A stretch of DNA of 64,000 bases from Agriterribacter humi (GTDB lineage Bacteria; Bacteroidota; Bacteroidia; Chitinophagales; Chitinophagaceae): assembly GCF_009192765.1 (NCBI RefSeq), contig NZ_VOHQ01000015.1, positions 1 to 64,000 on the forward strand. The letters run 5' to 3'. The notes under the pieces are model-generated. The model was not told the origin of the DNA and searched no databases. It saw nothing but the letters and a program-made list of their open reading frames with translations. Position 1 is the first letter of the stretch, and each line of letters opens with the position of its first letter. A program made the translations under genes and the position numbers. Positions 8,088-16,822 of this stretch are shown piece after piece.

Positions 8088-9815
8088 TTACTGCTGTGCA
8101 ACTGTCTTATTAAAAACGAAAAGTTGCAATACCCAGCCTATCATCATTACAGCCAGAGCGCCAATGGCATTCAGCCATAAAAAGCTGAGATTAATGATTT
8201 TCTGCTCATTGAGTATGAATAGTGTAACTACCAGTATTTCACCCAGGATGGCGCCCCAGAAAACGGCATTTCCTTTTACAGGCTTACTGTAAAAAGCCAT
8301 CAAAAATACACCCAGGATCACCCCATAAAAAAGAGAGCCCAGTATATTTACCGCTTCAATTAAACTATTGCCGAGATTATAGGCAAACTGGGCCACCACA
8401 ATACAAAATATACCCCAGGCTAAAGTATACCACCGCGAAACCCGGTAATCACCCGCATCGTCAAGATTTTTGTTGATAAACTTTTTATGAATATCTACAA
8501 TCGTACTTGATGCAAGGGAATTGAGGGCAGCAGCTATACTACCCCAGGACGAAATAAAAATTACGGCGATCAGTAAACCAATTAATCCTTTGGGCAGGTA
8601 ATCCAGTACAAAACGGAGGAAGATATAATTCGCATCATTGGAGTCCCCTCCCACTTCGGGCTTCACTACCAGTCCTTTAAAAGCGGTGCGCAGGCTGTCT
8701 CTTTGCCGGTTAATATGGGTAAGCTGTGTTCGGTTTTCTGCCGAAATATCGGCTGTTCCATTTGCCGCGATAGATTGTATCAATTGTTTTTTCTGCAAAT
8801 CAACCGCCTGATAATGTTCCTGTATTTCCAATAGCGCGCCGGCGTATTTTGATTCACTTACTTTTTGAACCTGTGTTTGGTTAAAAAACAAAGGGGCATC
8901 ATGAAACTGGTAAAAAGCAAAGATCAGCACACCCAGCATCAGGATCAGGAACTGCATGGGCACTTTAATCAATCCGTTCATCAATAGGCCCATCCGGCTT
9001 TCTTTAATAGATTTTGCCGTAAGGTAGCGCCCTACCTGGCTTTGATCGGTTCCAAAATAAGACAGGGCCAGAAAAAAACCACCAATTATTCCGCTCCATA
9101 AATTGTACTTGTCGCTCCAGTCAAATCCACCTCCTTCTTTAACGCCGGTTGTAATTACGTTGGTTTTCCCCATAGCTCCTCCTACCTGCAGGGCATCAAA
9201 AAGTCCTATCCCTTCGGGTAAATATTTTACCACCAGCCAACCCGCAATGAACATACTGGCAAAAATGATAACGATTTGCAACTGCTGTGTATAGGCTACC
9301 GCCTTTGCTCCTCCCGCCATCGTGTATATAATCAGCAGTCCGCCCATGAAAATATTGGTCCAGTAAATATTCCATCCCAATAAGGATGAAAGAATAATGG
9401 ATGGAGCGTATATGCTGATGCCTGTAGACAGGCCGCGCTGCAATAAAAAAAGAAAAGAGGTAAGCGTTCTTGTTTTTACATCGAATCTTTTTTGAAGAAA
9501 TTCATATGCTGTATATAACCTGAAATTATGGAAGATAGGAACAAAGGTTACACACAGAACGATCATGGCTAAAGGCAGTCCGAAATAATATTGTACGAAG
9601 CGCATGCCATCGGTATAGGCCTGCCCCGGCGCCGATAAAAAAGTAATAGCGCTGGCCTGCGTGCCCATGATGCTGAATAATACAATGTACCAGGGCATTT
9701 CGCGGTTGCTCAGGAAATAGCCATCGAGGTTCCTGGTGGTACGGCTCTTGTATACGCCATAAAGAATGATTACAGCAAGCGTTATAACCAGCACAAACCA
9801 GTCGGGGTAGCTCAT
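8088..9815 (-). CDS. Sodium:solute symporter (SSS/SLC5 family)
   Basis: A 575-residue multi-spanning transporter beginning MSYPDWFVLVITLAVIILYG. It has the family's core helices, including the early GTQASAITFLSAPGQAY segment of the sodium-binding region and STGISIYAPSIILSS later. An insert of roughly 90 residues with charged, possibly coiled character (about 275-365 of this reading) separates two late membrane helices, as often seen in Bacteroidota members. The start is fixed by an ATGA overlap with the upstream 40-residue gene; a longer in-frame start at 9887 would run through that gene. It is the last gene of an operon with a PIG-L deacetylase and two small membrane proteins. The likely job is sodium-driven uptake of a sugar or a deacetylated product; the substrate is inferred only from context. 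Confidence 0.88.
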   Translation of the reverse strand: MSYPDWFVLVITLAVIILYGVYKSRTTRNLDGYFLSNREMPWYIVLFSIMGTQASAITFLSAPGQAYTDGMRFVQYYFGLPLAMIVLCVTFVPIFHNFRLYTAYEFLQKRFDVKTRTLTSFLFLLQRGLSTGISIYAPSIILSSLLGWNIYWTNIFMGGLLIIYTMAGGAKAVAYTQQLQIVIIFASMFIAGWLVVKYLPEGIGLFDALQVGGAMGKTNVITTGVKEGGGFDWSDKYNLWSGIIGGFFLALSYFGTDQSQVGRYLTAKSIKESRMGLLMNGLIKVPMQFLILMLGVLIFAFYQFHDAPLFFNQTQVQKVSESKYAGALLEIQEHYQAVDLQKKQLIQSIAANGTADISAENRTQLTHINRQRDSLRTAFKGLVVKPEVGGDSNDANYIFLRFVLDYLPKGLIGLLIAVIFISSWGSIAAALNSLASSTIVDIHKKFINKNLDDAGDYRVSRWYTLAWGIFCIVVAQFAYNLGNSLIEAVNILGSLFYGVILGVFLMAFYSKPVKGNAVFWGAILGEILVVTLFILNEQKIINLSFLWLNAIGALAVMMIGWVLQLFVFNKTVAQQ

Positions 9816-9934
9816 GAAAAATATTTCGTGAAATAAATGAACAAGATGATCAGTAATACCAGCATGCCTATAACAATAAGGTACCACGCATTCCAGCTTT
9901 TAAATACAGGCGGGCGTTCCTCTGGTTGATGCAT
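9812..9934 (-). CDS. 40-residue single-span membrane microprotein, coupled to the symporter
   Basis: A complete small ORF starts at ATG 9934 and ends with a TGA that overlaps the symporter's ATG (ATGA). The peptide begins MHQPEERPPVFKSWNAWY and continues with one hydrophobic helix of about 18 residues (LIVIGMLVLLIILFIYF) ending TKYFS. A polar N terminus with a tryptophan-rich boundary and one helix is a plausible accessory subunit or assembly factor for the transporter. The ATGA overlap, the exact spacing (7 bp after the 53-residue gene) and the clean helix support a real gene. I recall similar short proteins beside SSS transporters in this phylum but cannot verify that here. Confidence 0.75.
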   Translation of the reverse strand: MHQPEERPPVFKSWNAWYLIVIGMLVLLIILFIYFTKYFS

Positions 9935-9941
9935 ATCTTTT

Positions 9942-10103
9942 TTATTTAAATGAGCGGCGCAACAACAGCGCCACAATAATACCCATTAATATTCCATAGC
10001 CCACTTTTTTAAAGATCAGTGTAACCAAAATGCCCATTCCCACTCCAATGATCACTCCCACTGCAGAGCCTTTATTAATATTATTTCTTTTTTGCTGTGC
10101 CAT
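9942..10103 (-). CDS. 53-residue small membrane protein
   Basis: A short protein starting MAQQKRNNINKG at ATG 10103, with two hydrophobic, glycine-rich segments (AVGVIIGVGMGILVTLIF and YGILMGIIVALLL) and a basic tail RRSFK. The first 23 bp overlap the end of the PIG-L gene, a common arrangement for translational coupling. A longer in-frame start at 10235 would lie entirely inside the PIG-L gene and is rejected. Two glycine-rich helices suggest a small hairpin protein in the inner membrane. It sits between the deacetylase and the transporter microprotein. Function unknown. Confidence 0.65.
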   Translation of the reverse strand: MAQQKRNNINKGSAVGVIIGVGMGILVTLIFKKVGYGILMGIIVALLLRRSFK

Positions 10104-12645
10104 TTGTTTTTTGAAAATTAGGATTAGAGACCAAATTAGCAAATAATCTGTAAGCGCCGCCAATACCGGCAGGTAATTGCCGGAAGAAAACCAAACCCGT
10201 GTAAATAAACCTGCCTTCTCCATAGCGGCCCACAATTAAACTTCCCTGCTGCTCTTCTTCCCCGGGATCCTTCATGCCGAGGATGCTTTTATATGCTTTA
10301 TCCGGTTCTTCAGCAAAATAGATCCCTCTTTCCTGTATCCATCCATCAAAATCCTTTGAAGTGATCTTATTGGGCCAGTTCAGTACGGGATCTGCAGGCT
10401 GCAGAAAATGAACGGCGGCTGTTTCATCGGTTACTCTCGCTCTTGAAATTTCAAACGGATAGGGACCAATCTTTGCGTTAAGCGGCCCGGCATAACTGCG
10501 GGTATTGTATTGCACTACCAGGTTACCCCCTCTTTTTACATAATCCATCAGCTCTTCATGCACATTATTAAGCCATTCGTTCACATTATAGGCGCGAACG
10601 CCCATAACAATAGCATCAAAATCATTAAGATTACCGGCAAGAATGTCCTTATGCGTTAAAAAGGTTACTTCATATCCCATTTCCTGTAGTGCATCCGGTA
10701 CCCTGTCGCCTGCACCGGTAATGTATCCAACTTTCTTTCCCGCCGTAATAATTTCATCTTCTATCACCTTTACTTTATTCAAATAAAAATAGGTAATGGC
10801 GGGTATGTGGTTATATTCAATTTTGCGAATCGTATAGCTTTGATACCTTTCTTTATAAGGCGCTCTTATATCAGCAAAAAAACGAAGTTCTTTGTCCCCG
10901 GCTTTTTTTAGTATATCATTTGTTTTTAAAGCATAGCTGATCGCGTCACTTTTTTGAAGTGATAAGGCGGAGTCGGTTAATACACTGTTCTTTACCAGCT
11001 CAGTTCCCTTATACTCATATTGATAATAGTATGCTTTTGCTTTTTGAAGCGATGTTGCCAATGATGTTACATTCAATTTTATGGCTGAAGCAGGTTGCTT
11101 ATTCAGCCTGGTGAAAACAAACTGCGGCGACTCGCTCAGCGATAAAACCGGCACCACGGGCAGGGGCTGATATACTTCCCCCCGAACCGGATCGGTATAT
11201 TTGTAACGAACCGGTGTTGAAAAATGAAAAACCTGGTTGTCTATATCAACCGAAACCGTCATTTCATACGCAGAGGGACTTTCGGGCAAGCCAATGAGCG
11301 ATTGATCATCCACTATAAAATGACCTTCATTCAATCCTTTTTCCAGCCAATACGGTTGTGATACCGGCATATTAACGGGCACAAAAATGGTTTGGGTGTA
11401 GGAAACCAACTGGTTAGCAGGCAATGGCGCCGGAAGCTGGTAATCAAAAGGCCGGACCACAGTACCCGATATGTGCAATCCTCCCCTGTTAATAATGTTA
11501 ATGTTTATGCGCAAAGAATCGCCAGCCGCCACGTAGGGTACACCCGCGGTAGCCTCAAAATATAAACCGGAGCAGGCCTGAATCAGTTCCGACAATTCCT
11601 TCAGCTTTTGAGTTTGCCAATAGGGAGAAAGCCCGTTAGTTGCCGCCAGGTTTTTATACAGGCTCGCCAGGTCCGGTACAGATTTTTCCGGGTGCTCATA
11701 CGAAAAGCCATTGATCAACCTGTTTATCCGCTCCGCAAGTTGCAGGCGATCCAATACTCCAAAACCCGCAGTCCGGTTCCAACCTGTTTCCACTCCGTCC
11801 ATCAGATCGCTTTTGGGCGTATCGCCGGCTACTGTCGCAAAATATTCCCATGCCGATCCCCGCTGGGCAGCCACGCCAAAGCCCTGGCTTTTATGCTGAC
11901 TGCGGCTTTGAGCGGCTATCTCCCCATAACCTTTTCCTAACAGTGTATTGTAACCGCCAACATCCATTTTAAACTGGTCGTTGCTCTGGGTATTGTTTCC
12001 CCCAAAATTGAAAGTATTCCATAAAATGCGCTTCGCCTGCCAGGGTTGAACACCCTTCTTTAATTGCTCAGGAAATTTTTTCGGATCGGCGGCAGCAATA
12101 AAAGCCTCATGTGCGAGCACCGCTGAAGCAGAGTGGTGCCCATGACCGGCACGGCTGTCTTCCGGGAAACGGGTAATGATCACATCGGGTTGAAACTTAC
12201 GGATCACCCAAACCACATCGCCAAGGATCAGCTCTTTATTCCACTTTTCCAAAGCCTCTTCCGTGCTTTTGGAAAAACCAAAATCATAGGCTCTTGTAAA
12301 AAATTGTTCTGCGCCATCAATGCGGCGGGCCGACAGCAGCTCCTGCGTTCTTATTAAACCCAGTTCAGCGCCCTGCTCATCGCCAATTAAATTCTGCCCC
12401 CCATCGCCGCGGGTAAGACTGAGATAACCTGTGCGGTATAGTTTTTCATTGGCCAGATAGGCCAATAATCTTGTGTTTTCATCATCGGGATGCGCAGCGA
12501 TGTACAAAACGCTTCCCAATACATTCAGCTTTTTTAAGCGGAGTAAAATTTCAGAGCTGTTCAGCGAAACGGGTGGTTGGGCCTGTGAAATAAAAAAAGA
12601 AAAAAGAACTAAAAAAAATACTGTCATTTTCTTCATGCTGTTCAA
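10081..12645 (-). CDS. Exported PIG-L family deacetylase with a C-terminal ThuA/glutamine-amidotransferase-like region
   Basis: A protein of about 854 residues with a signal peptide (core VFFLVLFSFFISQAQ). The PIG-L/LmbE zinc-binding signature AHPDDE lies at about 51-56, followed by the second metal/active-site stretch GHGHHSASA near residue 167. PIG-L enzymes hydrolyse N-acetyl groups from GlcNAc-type sugars. This one is far longer than the ~230-residue core: a middle beta-rich region follows, then a C-terminal Rossmann-like part (VGYITGAGDRVPDALQEMGY) resembling ThuA-like amidotransferase folds. It is first in an operon with two small membrane proteins and an SSS symporter, suggesting that an extracytoplasmic product is deacetylated and then imported. 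A second in-frame ATG at 12636 is also possible. The substrate is unknown. Confidence 0.85.
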   Translation of the reverse strand: MNSMKKMTVFFLVLFSFFISQAQPPVSLNSSEILLRLKKLNVLGSVLYIAAHPDDENTRLLAYLANEKLYRTGYLSLTRGDGGQNLIGDEQGAELGLIRTQELLSARRIDGAEQFFTRAYDFGFSKSTEEALEKWNKELILGDVVWVIRKFQPDVIITRFPEDSRAGHGHHSASAVLAHEAFIAAADPKKFPEQLKKGVQPWQAKRILWNTFNFGGNNTQSNDQFKMDVGGYNTLLGKGYGEIAAQSRSQHKSQGFGVAAQRGSAWEYFATVAGDTPKSDLMDGVETGWNRTAGFGVLDRLQLAERINRLINGFSYEHPEKSVPDLASLYKNLAATNGLSPYWQTQKLKELSELIQACSGLYFEATAGVPYVAAGDSLRININIINRGGLHISGTVVRPFDYQLPAPLPANQLVSYTQTIFVPVNMPVSQPYWLEKGLNEGHFIVDDQSLIGLPESPSAYEMTVSVDIDNQVFHFSTPVRYKYTDPVRGEVYQPLPVVPVLSLSESPQFVFTRLNKQPASAIKLNVTSLATSLQKAKAYYYQYEYKGTELVKNSVLTDSALSLQKSDAISYALKTNDILKKAGDKELRFFADIRAPYKERYQSYTIRKIEYNHIPAITYFYLNKVKVIEDEIITAGKKVGYITGAGDRVPDALQEMGYEVTFLTHKDILAGNLNDFDAIVMGVRAYNVNEWLNNVHEELMDYVKRGGNLVVQYNTRSYAGPLNAKIGPYPFEISRARVTDETAAVHFLQPADPVLNWPNKITSKDFDGWIQERGIYFAEEPDKAYKSILGMKDPGEEEQQGSLIVGRYGEGRFIYTGLVFFRQLPAGIGGAYRLFANLVSNPNFQKTNGTAKKK

Positions 12646-12802
12646 CTTTTATCCGGTTATCCTTACCACTCCCGGTCCCTTACTTCAACAGGAAATGTAA
12701 ATTTAATGATTACACTTCAAAACGAATGATATGTGGATGGTTAAATAGCGGGATAGGCTGGCGCACAACTTCCCCATAAGCGTACCAATGACAGATAAAA
12801 TT

Positions 12803-12985
12803 AAATCAGAAGCCAGAAATCCGAAAGGAATACAAAAGCATCAAGAAACAAATTACAAGAACCAAACCTGCCTGCGGCAGGCAAGCCTGTCCTTTGTGGC
12901 GGATAAATTGAAAAAGCCAGAAGCTATAAATCCGAAATCAGAAGCGAAAATGCAACCATAAATCATAAACCATAAACTAAAAATT
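12803..12985. repeat. Intergenic repeat mosaic, copy A
   Basis: It fills most of the 340-bp gap between the helicase stop and the PIG-L start. At 12864-12909 it holds the GC-rich part (CCTGCCTGCGGCAGGCAAG then a diverged GTGGCGGATAAATT). The AT-rich part has CAAGAACCAAACC, AAATCCGAAATCAGAAGCG and AATGCAACCATAAATC, ending directly at the helicase stop codon. The same words recur at 16.8, 29.1, 45.0, 54.9, 58.0 and 62.4 kb. Nothing recognisable lies in 12646-12802. Confidence 0.65.
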
Positions 12986-14230
12986 TCAATACGTTTTTTG
13001 CCTGAAAAGCTTTCTGTCTCTACCGGTTCCTACATTTTTGAAGCTGTTGACGTGGCTTGCTGAAGGCGCTTTATTTATATTGCTATGAACAGAACCCATG
13101 TCAAAAGGATGACCACTAACCACAGGAATCGTTCTTTGGTTAAGCTTTTGAATATCATTCAATAAAGGCTTTTCGCCCTGGTCGCAAAAAGAAATGGCAA
13201 TACCACCCGCACCGGCCCTTCCCGTGCGGCCTATACGATGTACATAGGTTTCAGGTACATTCGGCAGGTCAAAGTTAATTACGTGGGTGAGCTCTTCAAT
13301 GTCAATACCACGCGCTGCAATGTCCGTTGCCACCAGTACGCGGGTCTTCCTGCTTTTGAAATTCTCAAGTGCCCTTTGACGCGAATGCTGCGATTTGTCG
13401 CCATGGATAGCCTCTGTACGGATGCCGGCAGTATTAAGCTTATACGCCAGCTTATCCGCGGCATGTTTCATTTGGGTAAATACCAATACGGTTTCAATAG
13501 ACTTGTCCTGCAACAAATGGATCAATAATGATTGCTTGTTTTTTTTCTCTGCAAAATAAACGGATTGCTCAATGATCTCTACTACAGAAGATGCAGGGGT
13601 AACTTCCACTTTTACCGGGTCTTTCAACAGTACAGATGCCAGCTTACTAATGGCGGGAGGCATGGTTGCAGAGAAAAAAAGTGTTTGACGTTTGGTGGGC
13701 AGGTGAACAATGATGCGTTTTACATCATGTATAAATCCCATATCAAGCATACGGTCTGCTTCATCCAGTACAAAATATTGAATATGGTTAAGTGATACGA
13801 TTTTCTGTTGCATCAGATCCAGCAAACGGCCTGGTGTAGCCACTATCAGGTCTACCCCTCTGCGGATAGCCTGCACCTGGCTGTGTTGCGGAAGGCCACC
13901 AAAGATCACCGTGTGTTTTACATTTAAAAACCTGCCGTAAGCCTGAATGCTTTCACCAATCTGTATAGCCAGTTCCCTGGTGGGCGTAAGTATTAAAGCC
14001 TGTGGCTGCTGCAAAAATTGAGTAGTTTTTTTCTGCTCATGGATCAGTTGCAAAACAGGAATGGTAAAGGCTGCTGTTTTTCCGGTACCTGTTTGGGCAC
14101 AACCCAACAGGTCTCTTTTTTGTAAAATAGAAGGAATTGATTTTTCCTGGATTGGGGTAGGCGTTGTATAGCCTTCTTTGCTCAGGGCCTGTAATACAGG
14201 TTCTATAAGCTGCAAATTGTTAAATGACAC
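12986..14230 (-). CDS. DEAD-box ATP-dependent RNA helicase (RhlE-like)
   Basis: A 414-residue helicase with every signature in order: Q motif (GYTTPTPIQEKSIP), Walker A AQTGTGKT, PTRELAIQI, TPGRL, the DEAD box VLDEADRML, SAT, and C-terminal VATDIAARGIDIEEL and HRIGRTGRAG. It unwinds RNA duplexes and remodels RNPs, as in ribosome assembly and mRNA turnover. The short basic C-terminal tail (GTGRDRKLFRQKTY) fits the RhlE group that is abundant in Bacteroidota. A ~240-bp AT-rich leader precedes it, as is common for cold-inducible helicases; that regulation is inference only. Confidence 0.92.
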   Translation of the reverse strand: MSFNNLQLIEPVLQALSKEGYTTPTPIQEKSIPSILQKRDLLGCAQTGTGKTAAFTIPVLQLIHEQKKTTQFLQQPQALILTPTRELAIQIGESIQAYGRFLNVKHTVIFGGLPQHSQVQAIRRGVDLIVATPGRLLDLMQQKIVSLNHIQYFVLDEADRMLDMGFIHDVKRIIVHLPTKRQTLFFSATMPPAISKLASVLLKDPVKVEVTPASSVVEIIEQSVYFAEKKNKQSLLIHLLQDKSIETVLVFTQMKHAADKLAYKLNTAGIRTEAIHGDKSQHSRQRALENFKSRKTRVLVATDIAARGIDIEELTHVINFDLPNVPETYVHRIGRTGRAGAGGIAISFCDQGEKPLLNDIQKLNQRTIPVVSGHPFDMGSVHSNINKAPSASHVNSFKNVGTGRDRKLFRQKTY

Positions 14231-14468
14231 TTGTAATTTTTTTTAGTAATAAAAGAGTGATAAGGCTATCAAAAAAATGATTGATACTTTATCTGCCTTA
14301 GGTTAAGCGGTCACTATGTTGGAGGAGAATGAACTACTACACAAACGGAGAAAGCAATAACATTAAGAGCAGCGAAGATATAATAAATAAACAAGAGAAA
14401 AAAATGCTATACAGGAAAATATTGCAACGCACCTGAATAAATAACATAAAATGCATACCTGGCGTATT
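14231..14468 (-). other. Untranslated stretch upstream of the helicase
   Basis: About 240 bp of AT-rich sequence without a credible ORF, lying 5' of the helicase. It could hold the promoter and a long leader. I see no firm promoter motif or strong hairpin. The part beyond it (14469-14615) is the relic described next to the antitoxin-like gene. Confidence 0.35.
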
Positions 14469-14622
14469 TTACAGGGAATGAGTGCCGGTTAATACCCAAT
14501 CTGGCAGGTTTAGTAGCCTGGCTTTTTTGTGTGGTGGATTATTGTTTAATATTCCAATGGATTCATCCTTGTATGCCGTATCCGTATTACACGGATTCCA
14601 GAAGTATCAACTTTCTTACCAT
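14469..14622 (-). pseudogene. Possible decayed toxin gene after the antitoxin-like ORF
   Basis: An ATG at 14622 overlaps the end of the antitoxin-like gene, exactly where a toxin gene usually starts. It encodes only MVRKLILLESV before a stop at 14587. A 45-codon open stretch in another frame then runs from 14606 to a stop at 14469 (containing KDESIGILNNNPPHKKARLL). Overlapping start, early stop and frame change look like a partner gene lost by mutation. No toxin family can be recognised, so this is inference from arrangement alone. Confidence 0.3.
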
Positions 14623-14855
14623 GTCTGTATTTCTTTTTCCAATGCTTCCAATGTCGTAAATTCTCCTCTGCCGATACGCTCCATCGCCTCGTCAAGCTCA
14701 CGGTTATATTGCTCAATGCTAATATGCCTTACCGGCTTACTGTCTGATTGTAAAAATGATTTCATCATTTCCACCAATGACTTCTTTTGCGGTTCGTTGA
14801 GCAGTATAAAATACCGTATTAACTCTTTGTCTAATACACTTGCCGTAATATTCAT
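14616..14855 (-). CDS. Small antitoxin-like protein
   Basis: A 79-residue, mostly helical acidic protein (MNITASVLDKELIRYFILLN... EQYNRELDEAMERIGRGEF ... LEALEKEIQTW). The C-terminal pattern, with an N(R)ELDEAMERI helix followed by a short linker and a final helix, is common in Bacteroidota antitoxins of RelE/ParE-type pairs. I cannot assign a named family. The expected toxin position downstream holds only a relic. It may therefore be an orphan antitoxin or simply a small conserved unknown protein. Confidence 0.55.
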   Translation of the reverse strand: MNITASVLDKELIRYFILLNEPQKKSLVEMMKSFLQSDSKPVRHISIEQYNRELDEAMERIGRGEFTTLEALEKEIQTW

Positions 14856-14913
14856 GCTTCTATAAATTTAGTTTAAAAAATGATAGTTAAACGGGTGATA
14901 TTGGAGTAATATC

Positions 14914-14933
14914 TGTGTGGCTTTTGCCACACA
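14914..14933. repeat. 8-bp perfect hairpin in the 14856-15283 spacer
   Basis: TGTGTGGC (14914-14921) pairs with GCCACACA (14926-14933) around a TTTT loop. No T-run follows on either strand, so it is not a standard intrinsic terminator. It sits just outside the inverted-repeat element at 14948-15048. Confidence 0.5.
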
Positions 14934-14947
14934 CCTCTCTATTGTAT

Positions 14948-15048
14948 TGTCACCCTGAGTTACGAAGGGCCTTGTTTGGCATGCCCACTGATCGTAGCAA
15001 AGACAAACTCTTCCCTGCCTGCGGTAGGCAAGCTTCGTTAGAGTGACA
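14948..15048. repeat. ~100-bp inverted-repeat element (MITE-like)
   Basis: The left end TGTCACCCTGAGTTACGAAG and the right end, read inverted as TGTCACTCTAACGAAGC, match imperfectly over about 20 bp and share the first six bases. Inside, at 15014-15033, lies CCTGCCTGCGGTAGGCAAGC, a version of one hairpin of the repeat family found elsewhere in this window. It has no coding capacity. The element looks like a small non-autonomous mobile repeat or REP-type unit. The remaining bases up to 15283 hold the acyl-CoA dehydrogenase promoter region and nothing else I recognise. Confidence 0.5.
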
Positions 15049-15283
15049 GGTGGAAAGGTTATCCTGCTGAAGCACAAAGTGTCTGTCTGCAAGGGGGCAA
15101 AATACACACAACGGTTAATTGTTTATTTGATTGAAGTGGAGATAAAATATTCACTGCATCAGCATGTCAACCCATATCTGCCACAACCTCTTTTGCATAT
15201 TAACGTAGTAGCACACAATACAAATTCATTTACATTTATAGTTTATTGGCAACATTACTATATTCAATATTAAATCATCGTTT

Positions 15284-16645
15284 ATGGCCGGAACACTAAG
15301 TAAAATTAAGCAGGCATATCAACTATTTAAGACAATTGATTTCGATCAGCTTGGCAAGATCTCAAAAAAGGTTGACCTGCAAAAATTAATGGAAGGGTTT
15401 TCAAGGCTTGATGATAACCAGTTGAAGGGCCTGCAAAAACTGATGGAAAGCAATGGCAAACCTAAAAAAGCATTGCCTGAAATAAATGGCGATTTTTATG
15501 AGCTGTCGCTCCGGCTCAATGAGGAAGACAGGGCTGTTCAATTGCAGGTGAGGGAATTTATGGAAAAAGAAATTGCCCCGATCGTGAACAATTACTGGCT
15601 GCACGATGATTTTCCTTTTGAAATTATTCCAAAATTTGCAGCGCTTAATTTATGTGGCGTTACGTATAAAGGCTATGGCTGTCCGGGTAAATCTTTTTTA
15701 ATGGAAGGCATTATCGCTATGGAAATGGCAAGGGTTGACGCTTCCATCGCTACATTTTTTGGCGTGCAGAGCGGACTGGTCATGGGCTCCATTTACCTGT
15801 GCGGGTCGGAAGAACAAAAAACATACTGGCTCCCGCGCTTGCAGCAATTTAAAGCTATAGGCGCATTTGGCTTAACGGAACCGGAGGTTGGCTCCGGTGC
15901 GGCAGGCGGACTAACTACTACCGCTAAGCGCACCGGTGATAAATGGACCCTAAACGGACAAAAGAAATGGATCGGCAATGCCACTTTTGCTGATGTTACC
16001 ATTATATGGGCCAAAGATGTGGATGACAACCAGGTGAAAGGCTTTTTGGTTACCAAGGACGCTCCTGGCTTTAGCGTGGAAAAGATAAAAGGAAAAATGG
16101 CCTTGCGGATTGTTCAGAACGGGTTGATTACGTTGACCAATTGTGAGGTAATGGAAAAAGACAGGTTGCAGGGGGCCAGCTCATTTAAAGATACTGCCAG
16201 CGTATTGCGCATGACAAGAGCCGGAGTAGCGTGGATGGCGGTGGGCTGTGCAAGAGGCGCCTATGAAAATGCGCTGGATTATACACGCAAAAGAAAACAA
16301 TTCGGCAAACCCATTGCCTCCTACCAGTTGATCCAAAATCATTTGGTGGAAATGCTGTCGAACCTCACGGCTATGCAGTCGTTGGTATTCAGGTTGTCGG
16401 AGCTGCAGGACCAGGGCTTACTGAAAGATGAACATGCTTCACTGGCAAAAGTATTTTGTTCTTTGCGTACACGCGATATTGTGAGCAAAGCAAGGGAAGT
16501 AATGGGTGGCAATGGCATTTTACTGGATTATAATGTAGCGCGGTTTGTAGCGGATGCAGAAGCCATTTATTCTTACGAAGGCACAAAAGAAATCAACTCA
16601 CTGATCGTGGGCAGGGCTATTACGGGGTTTAGCGCGTTTGTGTAA
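15284..16645 (+). CDS. Acyl-CoA dehydrogenase (glutaryl-CoA-dehydrogenase-like)
   Basis: A 453-residue flavoprotein. Residues about 70-450 form the acyl-CoA dehydrogenase fold: the FAD/substrate stretch GAFGLTEPEVGSGAAG, the KKWIGNATFADV segment, helix MTRAGVAWMAVGCARGAYE, and SYEGTKEINSLIVGRAITG, where the glutamate of YEGT is the expected catalytic base. This YEGT context and the overall pattern fit the glutaryl-CoA dehydrogenase branch, which oxidises and decarboxylates glutaryl-CoA, though specificity is not certain. About 65 extra N-terminal residues form helices (KISKKVDLQKLMEGF) not found in most family members. It is a single gene with no pathway partner adjacent. Confidence 0.88.
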   Translation: MAGTLSKIKQAYQLFKTIDFDQLGKISKKVDLQKLMEGFSRLDDNQLKGLQKLMESNGKPKKALPEINGDFYELSLRLNEEDRAVQLQVREFMEKEIAPIVNNYWLHDDFPFEIIPKFAALNLCGVTYKGYGCPGKSFLMEGIIAMEMARVDASIATFFGVQSGLVMGSIYLCGSEEQKTYWLPRLQQFKAIGAFGLTEPEVGSGAAGGLTTTAKRTGDKWTLNGQKKWIGNATFADVTIIWAKDVDDNQVKGFLVTKDAPGFSVEKIKGKMALRIVQNGLITLTNCEVMEKDRLQGASSFKDTASVLRMTRAGVAWMAVGCARGAYENALDYTRKRKQFGKPIASYQLIQNHLVEMLSNLTAMQSLVFRLSELQDQGLLKDEHASLAKVFCSLRTRDIVSKAREVMGGNGILLDYNVARFVADAEAIYSYEGTKEINSLIVGRAITGFSAFV

Positions 16646-16822
16646 TAAGCTGTCAGCGGTTAGCTGTTAGCGATCAGCAATTCACGTTTATCGTTTATCA
16701 TTTCACGAGTTAGGATGTGAGAGGTCAGCGGTGAGAGCGTACATTCAATCCATCGTTAGTACTCACCCGCATAAAAAGGTGCATTCAGCCTGTCATTAGT
16801 TATTATCCTCTGACGGCTCACT

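Noticed and set aside
9816-9887. Longer start for the sodium symporter
   Set aside because: It would read through the 40-residue gene in another frame. The ATGA overlap supports the start at 9815.
10104-10235. Longer start for the 53-residue membrane protein
   Set aside because: The extra residues lie completely within the deacetylase gene and add no plausible feature.
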